DNA of 64,000 nt from an uncultured Bacteroidales bacterium (GCA_900319645.1 ONPG01000002.1:124001-188000), one strand, 5' to 3'; positions 41,272 through 50,084 are shown, numbered from the stretch's first letter. The notes: generated by a model not told the origin, from the sequence alone. Program-made: numbers and translations.

Positions 41272-42366
41272 ATGAGATACTTGATTTCCGGTGGGGGAAC
41301 CGGAGGACATATATTCCCCGCAGTGAGTATAGCCAATGCGCTGAAAGAGTTGGATCCAGAGGCGGAGATACTGTTTGTAGGAGCACTCGGGCGAATGGAG
41401 ATGGAACGTGTGCCGCAGGCGGGCTATCAGATAGTAGGTCTGCCCGTCCGCGGGTTCAACCGCGCGCAGCCGTGGAAGAATATCTCCGTGTTGGCGGATC
41501 TGGTCAAATCGATCCGGCAAGTGAAGAAGATCATCCGCGATTTCCAACCCAACGTGGGGGTGGGAGTAGGCGGTTACGCCTCCGGCGCAGCGATGTGGGC
41601 GGCAGCCAATATGGGTATTCCTATTCTTTTGCAGGAGCAGAACGGCTTTGCGGGTGTGACCAACAAAATCCTGAAGAACAAAGCCTCGAAGATCTGCGTT
41701 GCCTATCCCGGCATGGAGCGGTTCTTCCCGGCTGAGAAGATTATCCTTACCGGTAATCCGGTGCGTCAGAACCTCACTCAGGGCAAGCGTGACGAAGCAC
41801 GCAGTGCGAAGGAGAAAAACCTCCTGATTATCGGCGGCAGTCTGGGCGCCAGGACGATCAACGAGGCGGTCATCGCTTCGCTTAACGTGCTGAGCGACAA
41901 GGACCACAGCAGCCGGTTGCACGTAGTCTGGCAGACGGGCAAGACCTACTATGACCGTTGCCGCAAGGCATGGCAGGAGGCAGGCAGTCCCGCCAACATC
42001 GAGTGTCTGGATTTCCTCTCGGACATGCCTGATCGTTATGCGCAGGCTGATCTGGTTATCTCGCGTGCCGGTGCCAGTTCGATCAGCGAGATCTGTCTCT
42101 TGGGCAAACCGGCTATCCTGGTGCCTTCGCCCAACGTGGCGGAGGACCACCAGACGCACAACGCGATGGCACTGGTCAACCGCGAAGCGGCTGTGCTGGT
42201 GAGAGATGCGGAGGCACAGTTGCGGCTGATGCCTACTGCGATGCAGCTCATCAACGATGCGGCGCAGCTGGAGAAACTGCACACCAACGTGCTGCAACTG
42301 GCAGAGAAAGACTCCGCCAAGCGTATCGCTGAGGAGGTTATACGGCTCGCGAAAAATGAAAAGTGA
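41272..42366 (+). CDS. murG: Undecaprenyldiphospho-muramoylpentapeptide beta-N-acetylglucosaminyltransferase
   Basis: 364 residues, GT28 fold: SGGGTGGHIFPAVSIANAL (residues 5-23, acceptor/lipid site), VGGYASGAAMWAA, QEQNGFAGVTNKIL, GGSLGARTINEAV (about 186-198), SRAGASSISEICLLGKPAILVPSPNVAEDHQTHNA (UDP-GlcNAc site). It converts lipid I to lipid II at the inner membrane face. Its last three residues (NEK) and TGA stop are encoded by a heptamer array (42357-42384). Unlike the usual order, no murC-ftsQ-ftsA-ftsZ follows; the next gene is convergent. Confidence 0.97.
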   Translation: MRYLISGGGTGGHIFPAVSIANALKELDPEAEILFVGALGRMEMERVPQAGYQIVGLPVRGFNRAQPWKNISVLADLVKSIRQVKKIIRDFQPNVGVGVGGYASGAAMWAAANMGIPILLQEQNGFAGVTNKILKNKASKICVAYPGMERFFPAEKIILTGNPVRQNLTQGKRDEARSAKEKNLLIIGGSLGARTINEAVIASLNVLSDKDHSSRLHVVWQTGKTYYDRCRKAWQEAGSPANIECLDFLSDMPDRYAQADLVISRAGASSISEICLLGKPAILVPSPNVAEDHQTHNAMALVNREAAVLVRDAEAQLRLMPTAMQLINDAAQLEKLHTNVLQLAEKDSAKRIAEEVIRLAKNEK

Positions 42367-42384
42367 AAACTGAAAACTGAAAGG
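42357..42384 (+). repeat. Heptamer array at the murG 3' end
   Basis: TGAAAAG, TGAAAAC, TGAAAAC, TGAAAGG: the second unit supplies the murG TGA stop (42364-42366). Confidence 0.85.
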
Positions 42385-42391
42385 GAAAGGC

Positions 42392-43915
42392 TCAGTTGTT
42401 TTCCTGAGCGATGGCGATGGCGGCGTTGATACCGTCGAGTGCAGAGGAGGTGATGCCTCCGGCGTAGCCGGCTCCTTCGCCGCAAGGGTAGAGCCGAGGC
42501 GTGGAAACGGATTGCAGCGTTTCCGGATCGCGCGGAATGCGCACCGCACTGCTGCTGCGGCTCTCTACGCCCAGAATGACCGCTTCGTTGGTTAGAAATC
42601 CCGGATATTTGCGGTCGAAATCACGAAAACCTTGTTGCAAACGGCGGCCTATATGTGCCGGCAGCCATTTGTCCAAACGGCTCGGTACGATACCGGGCAG
42701 ATAGCTACAGGAGGGCAGGTCCTTAGAGGGCTTACCCTCTACAAAATCCCTGAGCCGTTGCGCCGGAGCGGCAGCAGGTGAGTCGGACACCATAGCAGCC
42801 TGGCGGAAAGCCAGTTCTTCCAGTTTCTCCTGGTATTCCAAACCGCGTAGCGGATCCGTTCCGGGGATGTCCTCGGGGTTGATCTGCACGACCATTCCGC
42901 TGTTGGCATATGGCGAGTTGCGGTGGCTGGCACTCATGCCGTTGACTACGCAACTGCCCGGCGTGCTGCCAGCCGGCACAATGTGTCCGCCGGGGCACAT
43001 ACAGAACGAATAGACACCGCGTTCGTCCACCTGCGTGACGAGCGAGTAGGAGGCATTGCCAACGAATTGAATTGTTTCGGTATATCGATTTCCTGAGATA
43101 TCGATATTTCGACCCTTGAAATACATCAGTTTATTGATGAGTGCCTGCGGGTGCTCGGCGCGCACGCCCATTGCAAAACCTTTGGTCTCCAGCGTTACAC
43201 CTTCCTCCGCCAACATCCGGTAGGTGTCGTGCGCCGAATGGCCGATAGCAAGGATAACAGGCGTTTTCTCCGCGTCGCCCCGTACGTCTTTCAGACTCTT
43301 GACGCAGGTCTCAAAATGGATCTCGCCTCCGTGCTCGAGAATACAATCCCTCATCCGGCGAATGATAGTAGGCAGTTTGTCGCTGCCAATATGCGCATGG
43401 GCTTCGTAGAGGACTGTGTCGGGTGCTCCGAAATAGTGGAAGAGCTCCATGACGCGTTGCATGTTTCCGCGTTTCTTGGAGCGGGAGAAGAGTTTGCCGT
43501 CGGAGAAAGTGCCGGCTCCTCCTTCGCCGAAACAGTAGTTCGACTCGGGGTTGAGCCCCTCGTTGCGGTTCAGGAGGGCGATGTCTTTCTTGCGTTCGCT
43601 GACCTCTTTGCCCCGTTCGTAGATGACAGGTTTGATCCCGTGCTCAATCAGGGTCAGCGCAGCGAACAGTCCGGCGGGTCCGAGCCCGATAATCACCGCT
43701 TTGCGTTTGGCGTGGTGTACGTCCTTGAACACCGGCGGTTCGTACAGCGGGATAGGCGCATCTTTGGCTATAGGTTGCCCTTGGTCGTCCGTCAAAACGG
43801 TCAGATGCACTTTCAGCTCACGCTGACGTGCATCTACCGATCGTTTCACAATCCGCCATTTCTGCGCCGCTTCGTACGCCTCACGCGGAGAGAATATGTA
43901 CTGTTTACTTTCCAA
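42392..43915 (-). CDS. FAD-dependent oxidoreductase (COG2509-like)
   Basis: 507 residues. N-terminal about 85 residues are the small domain typical of this family ([20 protein letters not shown]). The FAD-binding Rossmann motif is [21 protein letters not shown] (about 73-93), followed by [50 protein letters not shown] and a C-terminal [21 protein letters not shown]. The family is widespread and of unknown substrate. Its start overlaps the recA stop by 11 bp, so it may be translated from the recA transcript. It is convergent with murG (25 bp apart). Confidence 0.88.
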   Translation of the reverse strand: MESKQYIFSPREAYEAAQKWRIVKRSVDARQRELKVHLTVLTDDQGQPIAKDAPIPLYEPPVFKDVHHAKRKAVIIGLGPAGLFAALTLIEHGIKPVIYERGKEVSERKKDIALLNRNEGLNPESNYCFGEGGAGTFSDGKLFSRSKKRGNMQRVMELFHYFGAPDTVLYEAHAHIGSDKLPTIIRRMRDCILEHGGEIHFETCVKSLKDVRGDAEKTPVILAIGHSAHDTYRMLAEEGVTLETKGFAMGVRAEHPQALINKLMYFKGRNIDISGNRYTETIQFVGNASYSLVTQVDERGVYSFCMCPGGHIVPAGSTPGSCVVNGMSASHRNSPYANSGMVVQINPEDIPGTDPLRGLEYQEKLEELAFRQAAMVSDSPAAAPAQRLRDFVEGKPSKDLPSCSYLPGIVPSRLDKWLPAHIGRRLQQGFRDFDRKYPGFLTNEAVILGVESRSSSAVRIPRDPETLQSVSTPRLYPCGEGAGYAGGITSSALDGINAAIAIAQENN

Positions 43916-44945
43916 TCTTGTCGAGTACGGCTTCCAAACCTTTCTCCTTGACCGCTTCGTTGATCTTGTTCTCCAGTTCGTCGCACAGATCCGGGTTGTC
44001 GCGCAGGACGTTCTTCACGTTGTCGCGTCCCTGTCCGAGTTTGGTGTCGCCGTAGGAGAAGAACGAGCCGCTTTTCTTGATGATATCGCAAGCTACGGCG
44101 AAATCGAGTATCTCGCCTATTCTGGAGATACCCTCGTTGAACATCAGGTCGAACTCGGCTTTCTTGAAAGGAGGAGCCACTTTGTTCTTCACCACTTTGA
44201 CGCGTACCTGGTTACCTTTGATGTTATCGCCGTCCTTGATCTGGCCGGTGCGGCGGATGTCCAGACGTACCGAAGCGTAGAACTTAAGGGCGTTACCGCC
44301 GGTGGTGGTCTCCGGGTTACCGAACATCACACCGATCTTCTCGCGCAGCTGGTTGATAAAGATGACGGTGGTACCTGTCTTGTTGACGGAGGCGGTCATC
44401 TTACGGAGTGCCTGGGACATCAGTCGTGCCTGCAGACCCACTTTGTTGTCACCCATCTCGCCTGCTATCTCGGCTTTCGGCGTGAGGGCAGCTACGGAGT
44501 CGATGACAATCAGGTCAACCGCAGCCGAGCGGATCAGTTCGTCGGCGATGTCGAGTCCCTGCTCGCCGCTGTCGGGCTGAGCAATGAGCAGTTCGTTGAC
44601 GTTCACGCCTAATTTCTCGGCGTAGAAACGGTCGAAGGCGTGCTCAGCGTCAATGATAGCCGCGATACCTCCGGCTTTCTGCACCTCTGCCATCGCGTGG
44701 ATAGCCAGTGTGGTTTTACCGGACGACTCCGGACCGTAGATCTCCACAATACGTCCGCGCGGGTAGCCGCCTACGCCCAGCGCCAGGTTCAGACCTATAC
44801 TGCCGGTTGGGATAACCGCTACGTTTTCAATATTCTCATCGCCCAGTTTCATAATAGCGCCTTTGCCGTAATCCTTGTCGATCTTGGCCATGGCGGCTTG
44901 CAATGCTTTCAGCTTCTCTGCCGAGGGTTTGTTTTGTTCTGCCAT
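43905..44945 (-). CDS. recA: Recombinase RecA
   Basis: 346 residues. Walker [10 protein letters not shown] (about 70-78), [16 protein letters not shown], Walker B region [16 protein letters not shown], loop 2 region [37 protein letters not shown], and the C-terminal domain ending LDKIGK. It forms the ATP-dependent strand-exchange filament and stimulates LexA-type autocleavage. It has its own promoter at 45031-45062. The leader contains eight octamer units. No canonical Bacteroidetes LexA box was recognised. Confidence 0.98.
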   Translation of the reverse strand: MAEQNKPSAEKLKALQAAMAKIDKDYGKGAIMKLGDENIENVAVIPTGSIGLNLALGVGGYPRGRIVEIYGPESSGKTTLAIHAMAEVQKAGGIAAIIDAEHAFDRFYAEKLGVNVNELLIAQPDSGEQGLDIADELIRSAAVDLIVIDSVAALTPKAEIAGEMGDNKVGLQARLMSQALRKMTASVNKTGTTVIFINQLREKIGVMFGNPETTTGGNALKFYASVRLDIRRTGQIKDGDNIKGNQVRVKVVKNKVAPPFKKAEFDLMFNEGISRIGEILDFAVACDIIKKSGSFFSYGDTKLGQGRDNVKNVLRDNPDLCDELENKINEAVKEKGLEAVLDKIGK

Positions 44946-44964
44946 AAATATAGAGTTTTAAATT

Positions 44965-45028
44965 ATTTCGTGATTTCGATATCTCGATACTTCGATATTT
45001 CGATTTTTCGATTTTTCGGTATATCGAG
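44965..45028 (-). repeat. Octamer tandem array in the recA leader
   Basis: Eight 8-bp units on the plus strand: ATTTCGTG, ATTTCGAT, ATCTCGAT, ACTTCGAT, ATTTCGAT, TTTTCGAT, TTTTCGGT, ATATCGAG. It fills most of the transcribed leader between the -7 element (45031) and the recA start. Confidence 0.9.
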
Positions 45029-45030
45029 TG

Positions 45031-45062
45031 CAAAATTACAAAAAAAAAATGACATACGCAAA
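45031..45062 (-). promoter_or_regulatory. recA promoter
   Basis: On the minus strand TTTG (45059-45062), 20-bp spacer with a ten-T run, TAATTTTG (45031-45038). The -33 element lies in the loop of the nth terminator. Confidence 0.75.
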
Positions 45063-45072
45063 ACGTGTGTCA
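45041..45072 (-). terminator. nth terminator overlapping the recA promoter
   Basis: On the minus strand TGACACACG, loop TTTTG, CGTATGTCA (9 bp, one mismatch-type wobble) followed by a long T run. The first TGA of the stem is the nth stop codon. Confidence 0.8.
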
Positions 45073-45705
45073 TTTTTTCGCAAAAAATCTGCAATAGGCT
45101 TGCAATCCGCACTCTTCGCACCGTGGTTTGCGTGCCTGGCAAACATAACGTCCGTGGAGCAGTAGCCAGTGATGCGCCTTGGGGATCACGTCCGCGGGGA
45201 TGTGTTTGACCAGTTGGCGCTCGGTCTGCAAGGGGTTCTTGCTGTTGGTGGTCAGTCCGAGCCGTTCGGAGACGCGGAAGATGTGGGTGTCCACCGCCAT
45301 CGTCGGCTGTTGCCAGATAACTGCGCAGACGACGTTCGCCGTCTTGCGTCCCACGCCCTGCAGCGTTTGCAGGTCGTCGATGTTGTCCGGCACCGTGCTG
45401 TTATAGACGCTGACGAGCCGCTGCGCCATCGCCACAAGATGTTCGGCTTTGGAACGCGGGTAACTGACCGAATGGATATATTCGAAGACTTTGTCGGGTG
45501 TGGCAGAAGCGAGAGCCTCCGGAGTCGGGTAGGCAGCAAAGAGTGCCGGCGTAACCATGTTGACACGTTTGTCGGTGCATTGCGCCGAGAGCATCACCGC
45601 TACCAGCAACTCAAACGGGTTGCTGTATTGCAGTTCGCTTTCCGCTACCGGCATGTGCTCCGCGAACCAACGGAGGATTGATTCAAATCTCTGTTTTGTT
45701 GACAT
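45070..45705 (-). CDS. nth: Endonuclease III (DNA glycosylase/AP lyase)
   Basis: 211 residues. Helix-hairpin-helix LQTLQGVGRKTANVVCAVIW (about 111-130) with the catalytic Lys in GVGRKTA, catalytic Asp in MAVDTHIFRVSERLGL (about 136), and the four-Cys Fe-S loop C-x6-C-x2-C-x5-C near the C-terminus (CQARKPRCEECGLQAYC). It removes oxidised pyrimidines. Its start overlaps the end of the DUF4924 gene by 23 bp, making it the last gene of a four-gene overlapping operon. Confidence 0.96.
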   Translation of the reverse strand: MSTKQRFESILRWFAEHMPVAESELQYSNPFELLVAVMLSAQCTDKRVNMVTPALFAAYPTPEALASATPDKVFEYIHSVSYPRSKAEHLVAMAQRLVSVYNSTVPDNIDDLQTLQGVGRKTANVVCAVIWQQPTMAVDTHIFRVSERLGLTTNSKNPLQTERQLVKHIPADVIPKAHHWLLLHGRYVCQARKPRCEECGLQAYCRFFAKK

Positions 45706-46141
45706 AATACGTTTTGCTCAGAAACTGTAAGAGTTTGGTCACTTGGGCTTGGACAGAGGCTGTCTCCGGCGTGACGGGTTTTTGCTGCAAGCGGAGCAGC
45801 ATAATCTGGTAGAGCAGGATGAGTCCTGCTTCCACGTCGCTCATCGTCGGCCTATCGGTTTTGGCTTTGAGGAGGTTGAGGCTCGGTTGCAGTTGCAGCA
45901 CCGCAGCGCGGTACATGGCATCTTCGTTCAGCAGTTCCGAGTGCAGTTCCTCCATCTCGCTCAGCGCATTCTTCGCCAACTGGAGGTGACCGCTCTCCGT
46001 GATACCCTCGCGGTGAAGCATCTCGTTCAGTTCGCGCAACTCATCGTTAGCCTCCGCCTGGCCTGGGAAAGCCCGCAGGTAGTCCTCTATCTGCCACAGG
46101 TAGAGGATATATTCGGCTATATTGTCTTTCTTATTCTTCAT
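45683..46141 (-). CDS. DUF4924 family protein
   Basis: 152 residues, all helical: NIAEYILYLWQIEDYLRAF near the N-terminus, then ELRELNEMLHREGITESGHLQLAKNALSEMEELHSELL. The opening NIAEYILYLWQIED is the mark of DUF4924, a Bacteroidetes family without known function. No signal peptide, so cytoplasmic. It overlaps the S4 gene upstream by 11 bp and nth downstream by 23 bp, which points to coupled translation. Confidence 0.85.
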   Translation of the reverse strand: MKNKKDNIAEYILYLWQIEDYLRAFPGQAEANDELRELNEMLHREGITESGHLQLAKNALSEMEELHSELLNEDAMYRAAVLQLQPSLNLLKAKTDRPTMSDVEAGLILLYQIMLLRLQQKPVTPETASVQAQVTKLLQFLSKTYYVNKTEI

Positions 46142-46541
46142 CGTCGTCCCAGTCTATTTCGTCTAAATAATTGTCTGACATAAATGTCTCTATCTCGCGT
46201 CGGTCTTTCTTGGTCGGTCGTCCCATTCCGCGGTCGCGAGCTCCGTTGCCGGCCAAGCGCGCGAGTTCGAGCAGTTCCAGTTGTTTGGGATCGGTGCAGT
46301 CGCGCAGGTATTCCGGCACAAGTTTGGCGCCCAGGCGGTTCTCGCTCAGTTGCAGCACGCGGTAGGTATAGGTGATCGGACCTTTGCGGACGCTGAAGGT
46401 GTCGCCCACCTTGAACGTGCGGCTGGGTTTGAGTTGAACGCCGTTCATGGTGATGCGTCCGTTCTTGCACGCATCTGCGGCGATGGAGCGGGTCTTGTAG
46501 ATGCGCATCGCCCAGAGGTATTTGTCAATCCGTACTTCCAT
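46131..46541 (-). CDS. S4-domain RNA-binding protein (Hsp15-like)
   Basis: 136 residues. S4 domain at residues 1-65: VRIDKYLWAMRIYKTRSIAADACKNGRITMNGVQLKPSRTFKVGD. The C-terminal part is GARDRGMGRPTKKDRREIETF, then an acidic tail (DEIDWDDDEE). The layout matches the Hsp15/HslR family, which binds stalled 50S subunits carrying peptidyl-tRNA. It overlaps the LTA-synthase-like gene by 17 bp and DUF4924 by 11 bp. Confidence 0.9.
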   Translation of the reverse strand: MEVRIDKYLWAMRIYKTRSIAADACKNGRITMNGVQLKPSRTFKVGDTFSVRKGPITYTYRVLQLSENRLGAKLVPEYLRDCTDPKQLELLELARLAGNGARDRGMGRPTKKDRREIETFMSDNYLDEIDWDDDEE

Positions 46542-48498
46542 AAGTCAGTTGGTCGTTGATCATTCGGGTGGTGTATTGTTGGATAAACGCTTTGAGGTAA
46601 CGCAGCATAGCTTGCGTGTCTCTCACGTGTGTATTATCGTCCTTGATGTTGTGCCGGAGCAGCGGGTCGCTGCGGAAATCGTAGAGCCCGGTTATCTCCG
46701 AGCCGTCGAACTGCAGCAGCAGGCTGTCGGAGTAAATCTGGAAAAGAGGCGTGTTGTAGTTGACTACGTACGGCGCCGTTTTGTCGCCGATGAGCACGTC
46801 TTCACCAAAAGCGAAATAGGGTTTGTCGTAACCGGTGTATTCCAACACAGACGGCAGGATGTCGGTTTGCGCCACGGGATAGTTGCGTTCCCGCGTACGC
46901 AGTGTCTCGTCCATGTGCGGGTCAAAGAAAAGAACCGGCACCTCGTAGAGACCTTTGTCGTTGGTGTATTCGGGGTGGGTGAGGACGTTGGTGTGGTCGG
47001 CGGTGAGGACAAAAAGCGTGTGGTCGTACCACGGCTGGGTCTTGGCAAAAGCGAAAAACGCACGCAGCGCGTGGTCGGTGTAGCCGATACAAGGGTGGAG
47101 CGGGTGTGTCCCTTCCGGGAAAACACCTTTGTACCGATCGGGGACTTGGAAAGGATGGTGGCTCGTTGCGGTGAAGAGAGCGGTCATAAAAGGCTCGCTT
47201 ATCGTGCTCATCGTCCTGCCGAAGAACTGCATAAACTCCTCGTCCCAGATAGCCCAGTAGCCGTCGTAATCGGCGTCGTTATGGTATTCGTCTTTGCCGT
47301 AATACGCCTGGAACCCGCACGAACGTGCGTAGGCGAGAAAACCCATCGAGCCGTTGGGTGCTCCGTGGAAGAACGCAGTCGAATAGCCCTCCTCGCCGAG
47401 GTAGGAAGCTATCGAGGCAACGGTGTTGGTGGAGTAGGGCGTGAGGATATACGGCGAGATGAGCATGGGAATCGACGACAATACCGACGGCATCGCGTCT
47501 ATCGATTTGCGTCCGCACGCCAGACTGAGCGGGAACGTCAGCGAATGGGCTGCCAGCGAATCCAGAAAAGGCGTGTAACCCGTATAGGTTCCGCCGTCCA
47601 GTTGGCGGTTGAAATAACCGATATATTCCTTGGAAAAACTCTCCAGGATAATCACTACTACATTCATTTTCCGGCCGTCGGTGAGGTGCAACCCTTTGCC
47701 GTGGCGGACAGGCGTCATGATGGCGTCCCGCTCGTCGTCCGCAAAATAACGCATCTCGTGGAACACCTCTCCTTCCGTGGAACGCATCAGACTGAACGGC
47801 GTGTTGAGCACGATGTTCGCTTCGGCGGGACGGTCGGTATATTGGAGGGCGTTGCTGAGCGTGATCGGGCGGGTAAAAGCACCGAAACCGCCGCGGATCC
47901 CAATGACAATCAGATAGATGGAGACAATAAACAGGACAGATTCGGTGGCGTAATACACGACCGGCTTCCGGTTGTCGTCTGTCGTTACCCGGCGGCGCGT
48001 CAGGACAACCAGCAGCACAATCATCGCCACGCCGAAAAGTGTGACGTACCAGTACTGCACCGCCGAGGTGAAGAAGATACGCGCCAGGTTGCTGTCGTGC
48101 TGAAACTCCGAGAAAAAAGCGATGGTTGTCCGTCGACCGGTGAACTGCATGTAAACCATGTCGGCGCAGTTGACGGCAATCGCCAGACTGTTGGGAATCC
48201 AGAAAAACCACTGTGCCACGTGCTGATAGACCGTGTTGCCGCGAAAGCGGAAAGGCAGCAGTTGCATGAGCAGATAGACGCTGTTGAGATAGAGGGACGC
48301 TGTCAGGTCAAAACGCAGCCCTCCTACCATCATTTCCCACAAGTGTGAGGCGGTCACATCCGGATAGGTGCCTAAGTTGGTCAGGTAGTAGAAAAGCCGT
48401 GAAGCTGAAAAAACAGCCATCACTAACAGCCAGTTGCTGACTGCTACCACCCAAGGATGAGATAGGATTTTTGCTATGTGGGATTTGAGTAATGACAT
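46525..48498 (-). CDS. LTA synthase family membrane phosphotransferase/sulfatase
   Basis: 657 residues with five membrane spans in the first 215, then an extracytoplasmic alkaline-phosphatase-superfamily domain. Candidate metal and catalytic residues: Glu in VVVIILESFSKEY, nucleophile Ser in GRKSIDAMPSVLSS (where LtaS has Thr in GKTSDSE), and Asp-His in LTADHTN, with HHPF and GYTDHALRAFF. Bacteroidetes have no lipoteichoic acid; homologues probably transfer phosphoglycerol or phosphoethanolamine to periplasmic or envelope glycans. The exact substrate is unknown. First gene of the overlapping operon with S4, DUF4924 and nth. Confidence 0.87.
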   Translation of the reverse strand: MSLLKSHIAKILSHPWVVAVSNWLLVMAVFSASRLFYYLTNLGTYPDVTASHLWEMMVGGLRFDLTASLYLNSVYLLMQLLPFRFRGNTVYQHVAQWFFWIPNSLAIAVNCADMVYMQFTGRRTTIAFFSEFQHDSNLARIFFTSAVQYWYVTLFGVAMIVLLVVLTRRRVTTDDNRKPVVYYATESVLFIVSIYLIVIGIRGGFGAFTRPITLSNALQYTDRPAEANIVLNTPFSLMRSTEGEVFHEMRYFADDERDAIMTPVRHGKGLHLTDGRKMNVVVIILESFSKEYIGYFNRQLDGGTYTGYTPFLDSLAAHSLTFPLSLACGRKSIDAMPSVLSSIPMLISPYILTPYSTNTVASIASYLGEEGYSTAFFHGAPNGSMGFLAYARSCGFQAYYGKDEYHNDADYDGYWAIWDEEFMQFFGRTMSTISEPFMTALFTATSHHPFQVPDRYKGVFPEGTHPLHPCIGYTDHALRAFFAFAKTQPWYDHTLFVLTADHTNVLTHPEYTNDKGLYEVPVLFFDPHMDETLRTRERNYPVAQTDILPSVLEYTGYDKPYFAFGEDVLIGDKTAPYVVNYNTPLFQIYSDSLLLQFDGSEITGLYDFRSDPLLRHNIKDDNTHVRDTQAMLRYLKAFIQQYTTRMINDQLTYGSTD

Positions 48499-48501
48499 TC
48501 A

Positions 48502-48633
48502 TTCAGTTTTCAGTTCCCCTTTTCAGTTTTCAGTTTAATAAGCGCCAACGCCAAAGCCAACGCCAAAGCCAATGCCAAAGCCAATGCCAACGTCGGGGCT
48601 TTATCGGTCCATTATCGAGCCAATATCGGGATA
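48502..48633. repeat. Nest of three different short tandem arrays
   Basis: The 216-bp gap between the LTA-synthase-like gene and pth holds a heptamer-type array (CAGTTTT units, 48502-48537), eight GCCAAM hexamers (48544-48591) and three 11-mers (TTATCGGTCCA, TTATCGAGCCA, ATATCGGGATA, 48601-48633). Two CTTCGCAC words follow at 48652 and 48670. No gene or clear terminator is seen. Confidence 0.85.
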
Positions 48634-48714
48634 GCCCCCCTTTTTCTTCGCACTTACACCCCTCTTCGCACCTGTTTCCCATCTCCTCTTGATCGAGAAA
48701 AAGGGTGGGTGTTT

Positions 48715-49278
48715 TTATTTCCCGTTGAACTGGTTCATCGTCCGGTCGATGCCGGCGAGGCAGAAGGAAGGGATAATCTGGGTGGTCACTTGGAGACGTT
48801 CGTCAATGATTTTCTTCTCCTCGTCCGTCCACTCGCCGAGCACGAAGTTGATCTGCGTACCGCGGGTGTACTCGTTGCCGATACCGAAACGCACGCGTGC
48901 GTACGCATCCGTCCCTAATACCGATTGGATATTCCCCAGACCGTTGTGACCGCCGTTGGAGCCCTGTTTGCGGATACGGATAGTGCCGAAAGGCAGGTTG
49001 AGGTCATCGACAAGCACAAGCATGTTCTCTACCGGTATTTTCTCCTGCTGGAGCCAATAACGCACCGCATTGCCGCTGAGATTCATATACGTACTGGGCT
49101 TGAGCAATACCAACTCAGCGTTTTTTACACGACATTTGGCGACAAAACCGTAGCGTTTGTCCTCCCATTGGGCATTCACCGACGCGGCAAACGCATCGAT
49201 CATCATAAAGCCGATATTATGCCGTGTGCCGGCGTACTCTTCGCCGATATTTCCGAGACCTACTATTAAGTATTTCAT
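48715..49278 (-). CDS. pth: Peptidyl-tRNA hydrolase
   Basis: 187 residues from ATG 49278 ([15 protein letters not shown]); an upstream in-frame ATG at 49311 lies in the inverted repeat and would add a non-conserved extension. Family motifs: [25 protein letters not shown] with catalytic His of [53 protein letters not shown] and YARVRFGIG. It recycles peptidyl-tRNA from stalled ribosomes. It follows rplY; the rplY-pth order is common in bacteria. Confidence 0.96.
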   Translation of the reverse strand: MKYLIVGLGNIGEEYAGTRHNIGFMMIDAFAASVNAQWEDKRYGFVAKCRVKNAELVLLKPSTYMNLSGNAVRYWLQQEKIPVENMLVLVDDLNLPFGTIRIRKQGSNGGHNGLGNIQSVLGTDAYARVRFGIGNEYTRGTQINFVLGEWTDEEKKIIDERLQVTTQIIPSFCLAGIDRTMNQFNGK

Positions 49279-49310
49279 AATTGGTATAAAGACCGTTTCA
49301 CTAAAAGACA

Positions 49311-49385
49311 AAAGACAATGGACTGATTGCTATCGGCTGGGACATTTCTGTCCTGAGTCCTTTAGCAGAGCGGTCCATTGTCTTT
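49311..49385 (-). other. Nested long hairpin between rplY and pth
   Basis: Perfect 13-bp outer arms, AAAGACAATGGAC (49311-49323) and complement (49373-49385). Inside are TGCTA/TAGCA (49328/49363) and GGACA-TTTC-TGTCC (49340-49353). The minus-strand transcript would fold into one long interrupted stem with a GAAA tetraloop, followed by TGTCTTTTAG. It begins 21 bp after the rplY stop. It may be a terminator or attenuator, or a stable RNA. Confidence 0.6.
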
Positions 49386-49406
49386 CAGCGGCATAAGCCG
49401 CAGTCA

Positions 49407-49964
49407 TTAGCCTTGTTTGCTCTGGCGGGTTGCCTTCACCTCAGCTACGCAAGCGTCTGCCGGGTTAACGAACTTCAGGTTCTCTACCTTCACGTCTGCT
49501 ACGGCAATCTTTTTGCCCAAGCCCAGCTCGGTTACATCAATATTGATGCGATCCGGGAAAGCGGTGTAGATACCCTGTACTTTCAGTTTGCGCATGTTCT
49601 GAACCAGTTTACCACCGGCTTTCACACCTTCTGCCAGACCGTTCAGCTGGATAGGAATCTCAACGATAACCGGTTTCTTCTCATCCACAGCGAGGAAATC
49701 GATGTGGAGCGTGTTGCCGCTGATCGGGTGGAACTGGAGTTCCTTGACAACAGCTTTGGTCTTGGTCTCACCGATAGTGAGGTCAACAATCTGGGTGTCC
49801 GGGCTGTAAATCAGTTTGCGAACGTCAGCTACGCTAACCGTAAATGTGCAGTTCAAACCGCAACCATAGATGTTGCAGGGAATCAATTCCTCTGCGCGAA
49901 GAGCCTTTGCGGCCTTCTTGCCGTACTCGCTACGAGGAGTACCTACTAATGCAAATTCTTTCAT
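49407..49964 (-). CDS. rplY: 50S ribosomal protein L25 (Ctc form)
   Basis: 185 residues. N-terminal L25 5S-rRNA-binding domain (LVGTPRSEYGKKAAKALRAEELIPCNIYGCGLNCTFTVSV) and the C-terminal TL5/Ctc beta domain (KPVIVEIPIQLNGLAEGVKAGGKLVQNMRKLKVQGI, INIDVTELGLGKKIAVADV). It binds 5S rRNA in the central protuberance. The tRNA-Gln gene lies 161 bp upstream on the same strand and may share its promoter, since none was recognised between them. A long hairpin separates it from pth. Confidence 0.94.
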   Translation of the reverse strand: MKEFALVGTPRSEYGKKAAKALRAEELIPCNIYGCGLNCTFTVSVADVRKLIYSPDTQIVDLTIGETKTKAVVKELQFHPISGNTLHIDFLAVDEKKPVIVEIPIQLNGLAEGVKAGGKLVQNMRKLKVQGIYTAFPDRINIDVTELGLGKKIAVADVKVENLKFVNPADACVAEVKATRQSKQG

Positions 49965-49999
49965 TGTAAAAAAATGTGTTACTCAATGTGGGGCAGTAA

Positions 50000-50038
50000 T
50001 TCTCAATTGTCAATTATCAATTTCAATTTTCAACTGTC
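50000..50038 (-). repeat. Heptamer-type array upstream of rplY
   Basis: On the minus strand TTGAAAA, TTGAAAT, TGATAAT, TGACAAT, TGAGAAT. A diverged member of the same family. Confidence 0.7.
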
Positions 50039-50084
50039 GTGTGGCTGCCCGTATCCCATCACACGTACCCCTTTTCATTAAATT

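Noticed and set aside
43080..43120. Octamer-like words (ATATCGAT) in the FAD oxidoreductase gene
   Set aside because: Only two or three irregular words within conserved coding sequence; no regular period.
46501..48348. Plus-strand ORF of 615 codons opposite the LTA-synthase-like gene
   Set aside because: Antisense shadow; very Arg/Val/His-rich with no conserved motif, while the minus strand has membrane spans and catalytic residues in order.
48492..48692. Small ORF rich in Gln/Arg/Ser over the hexamer array
   Set aside because: Its content only reflects GCCAAM repeats; no ribosome site or conservation evidence.
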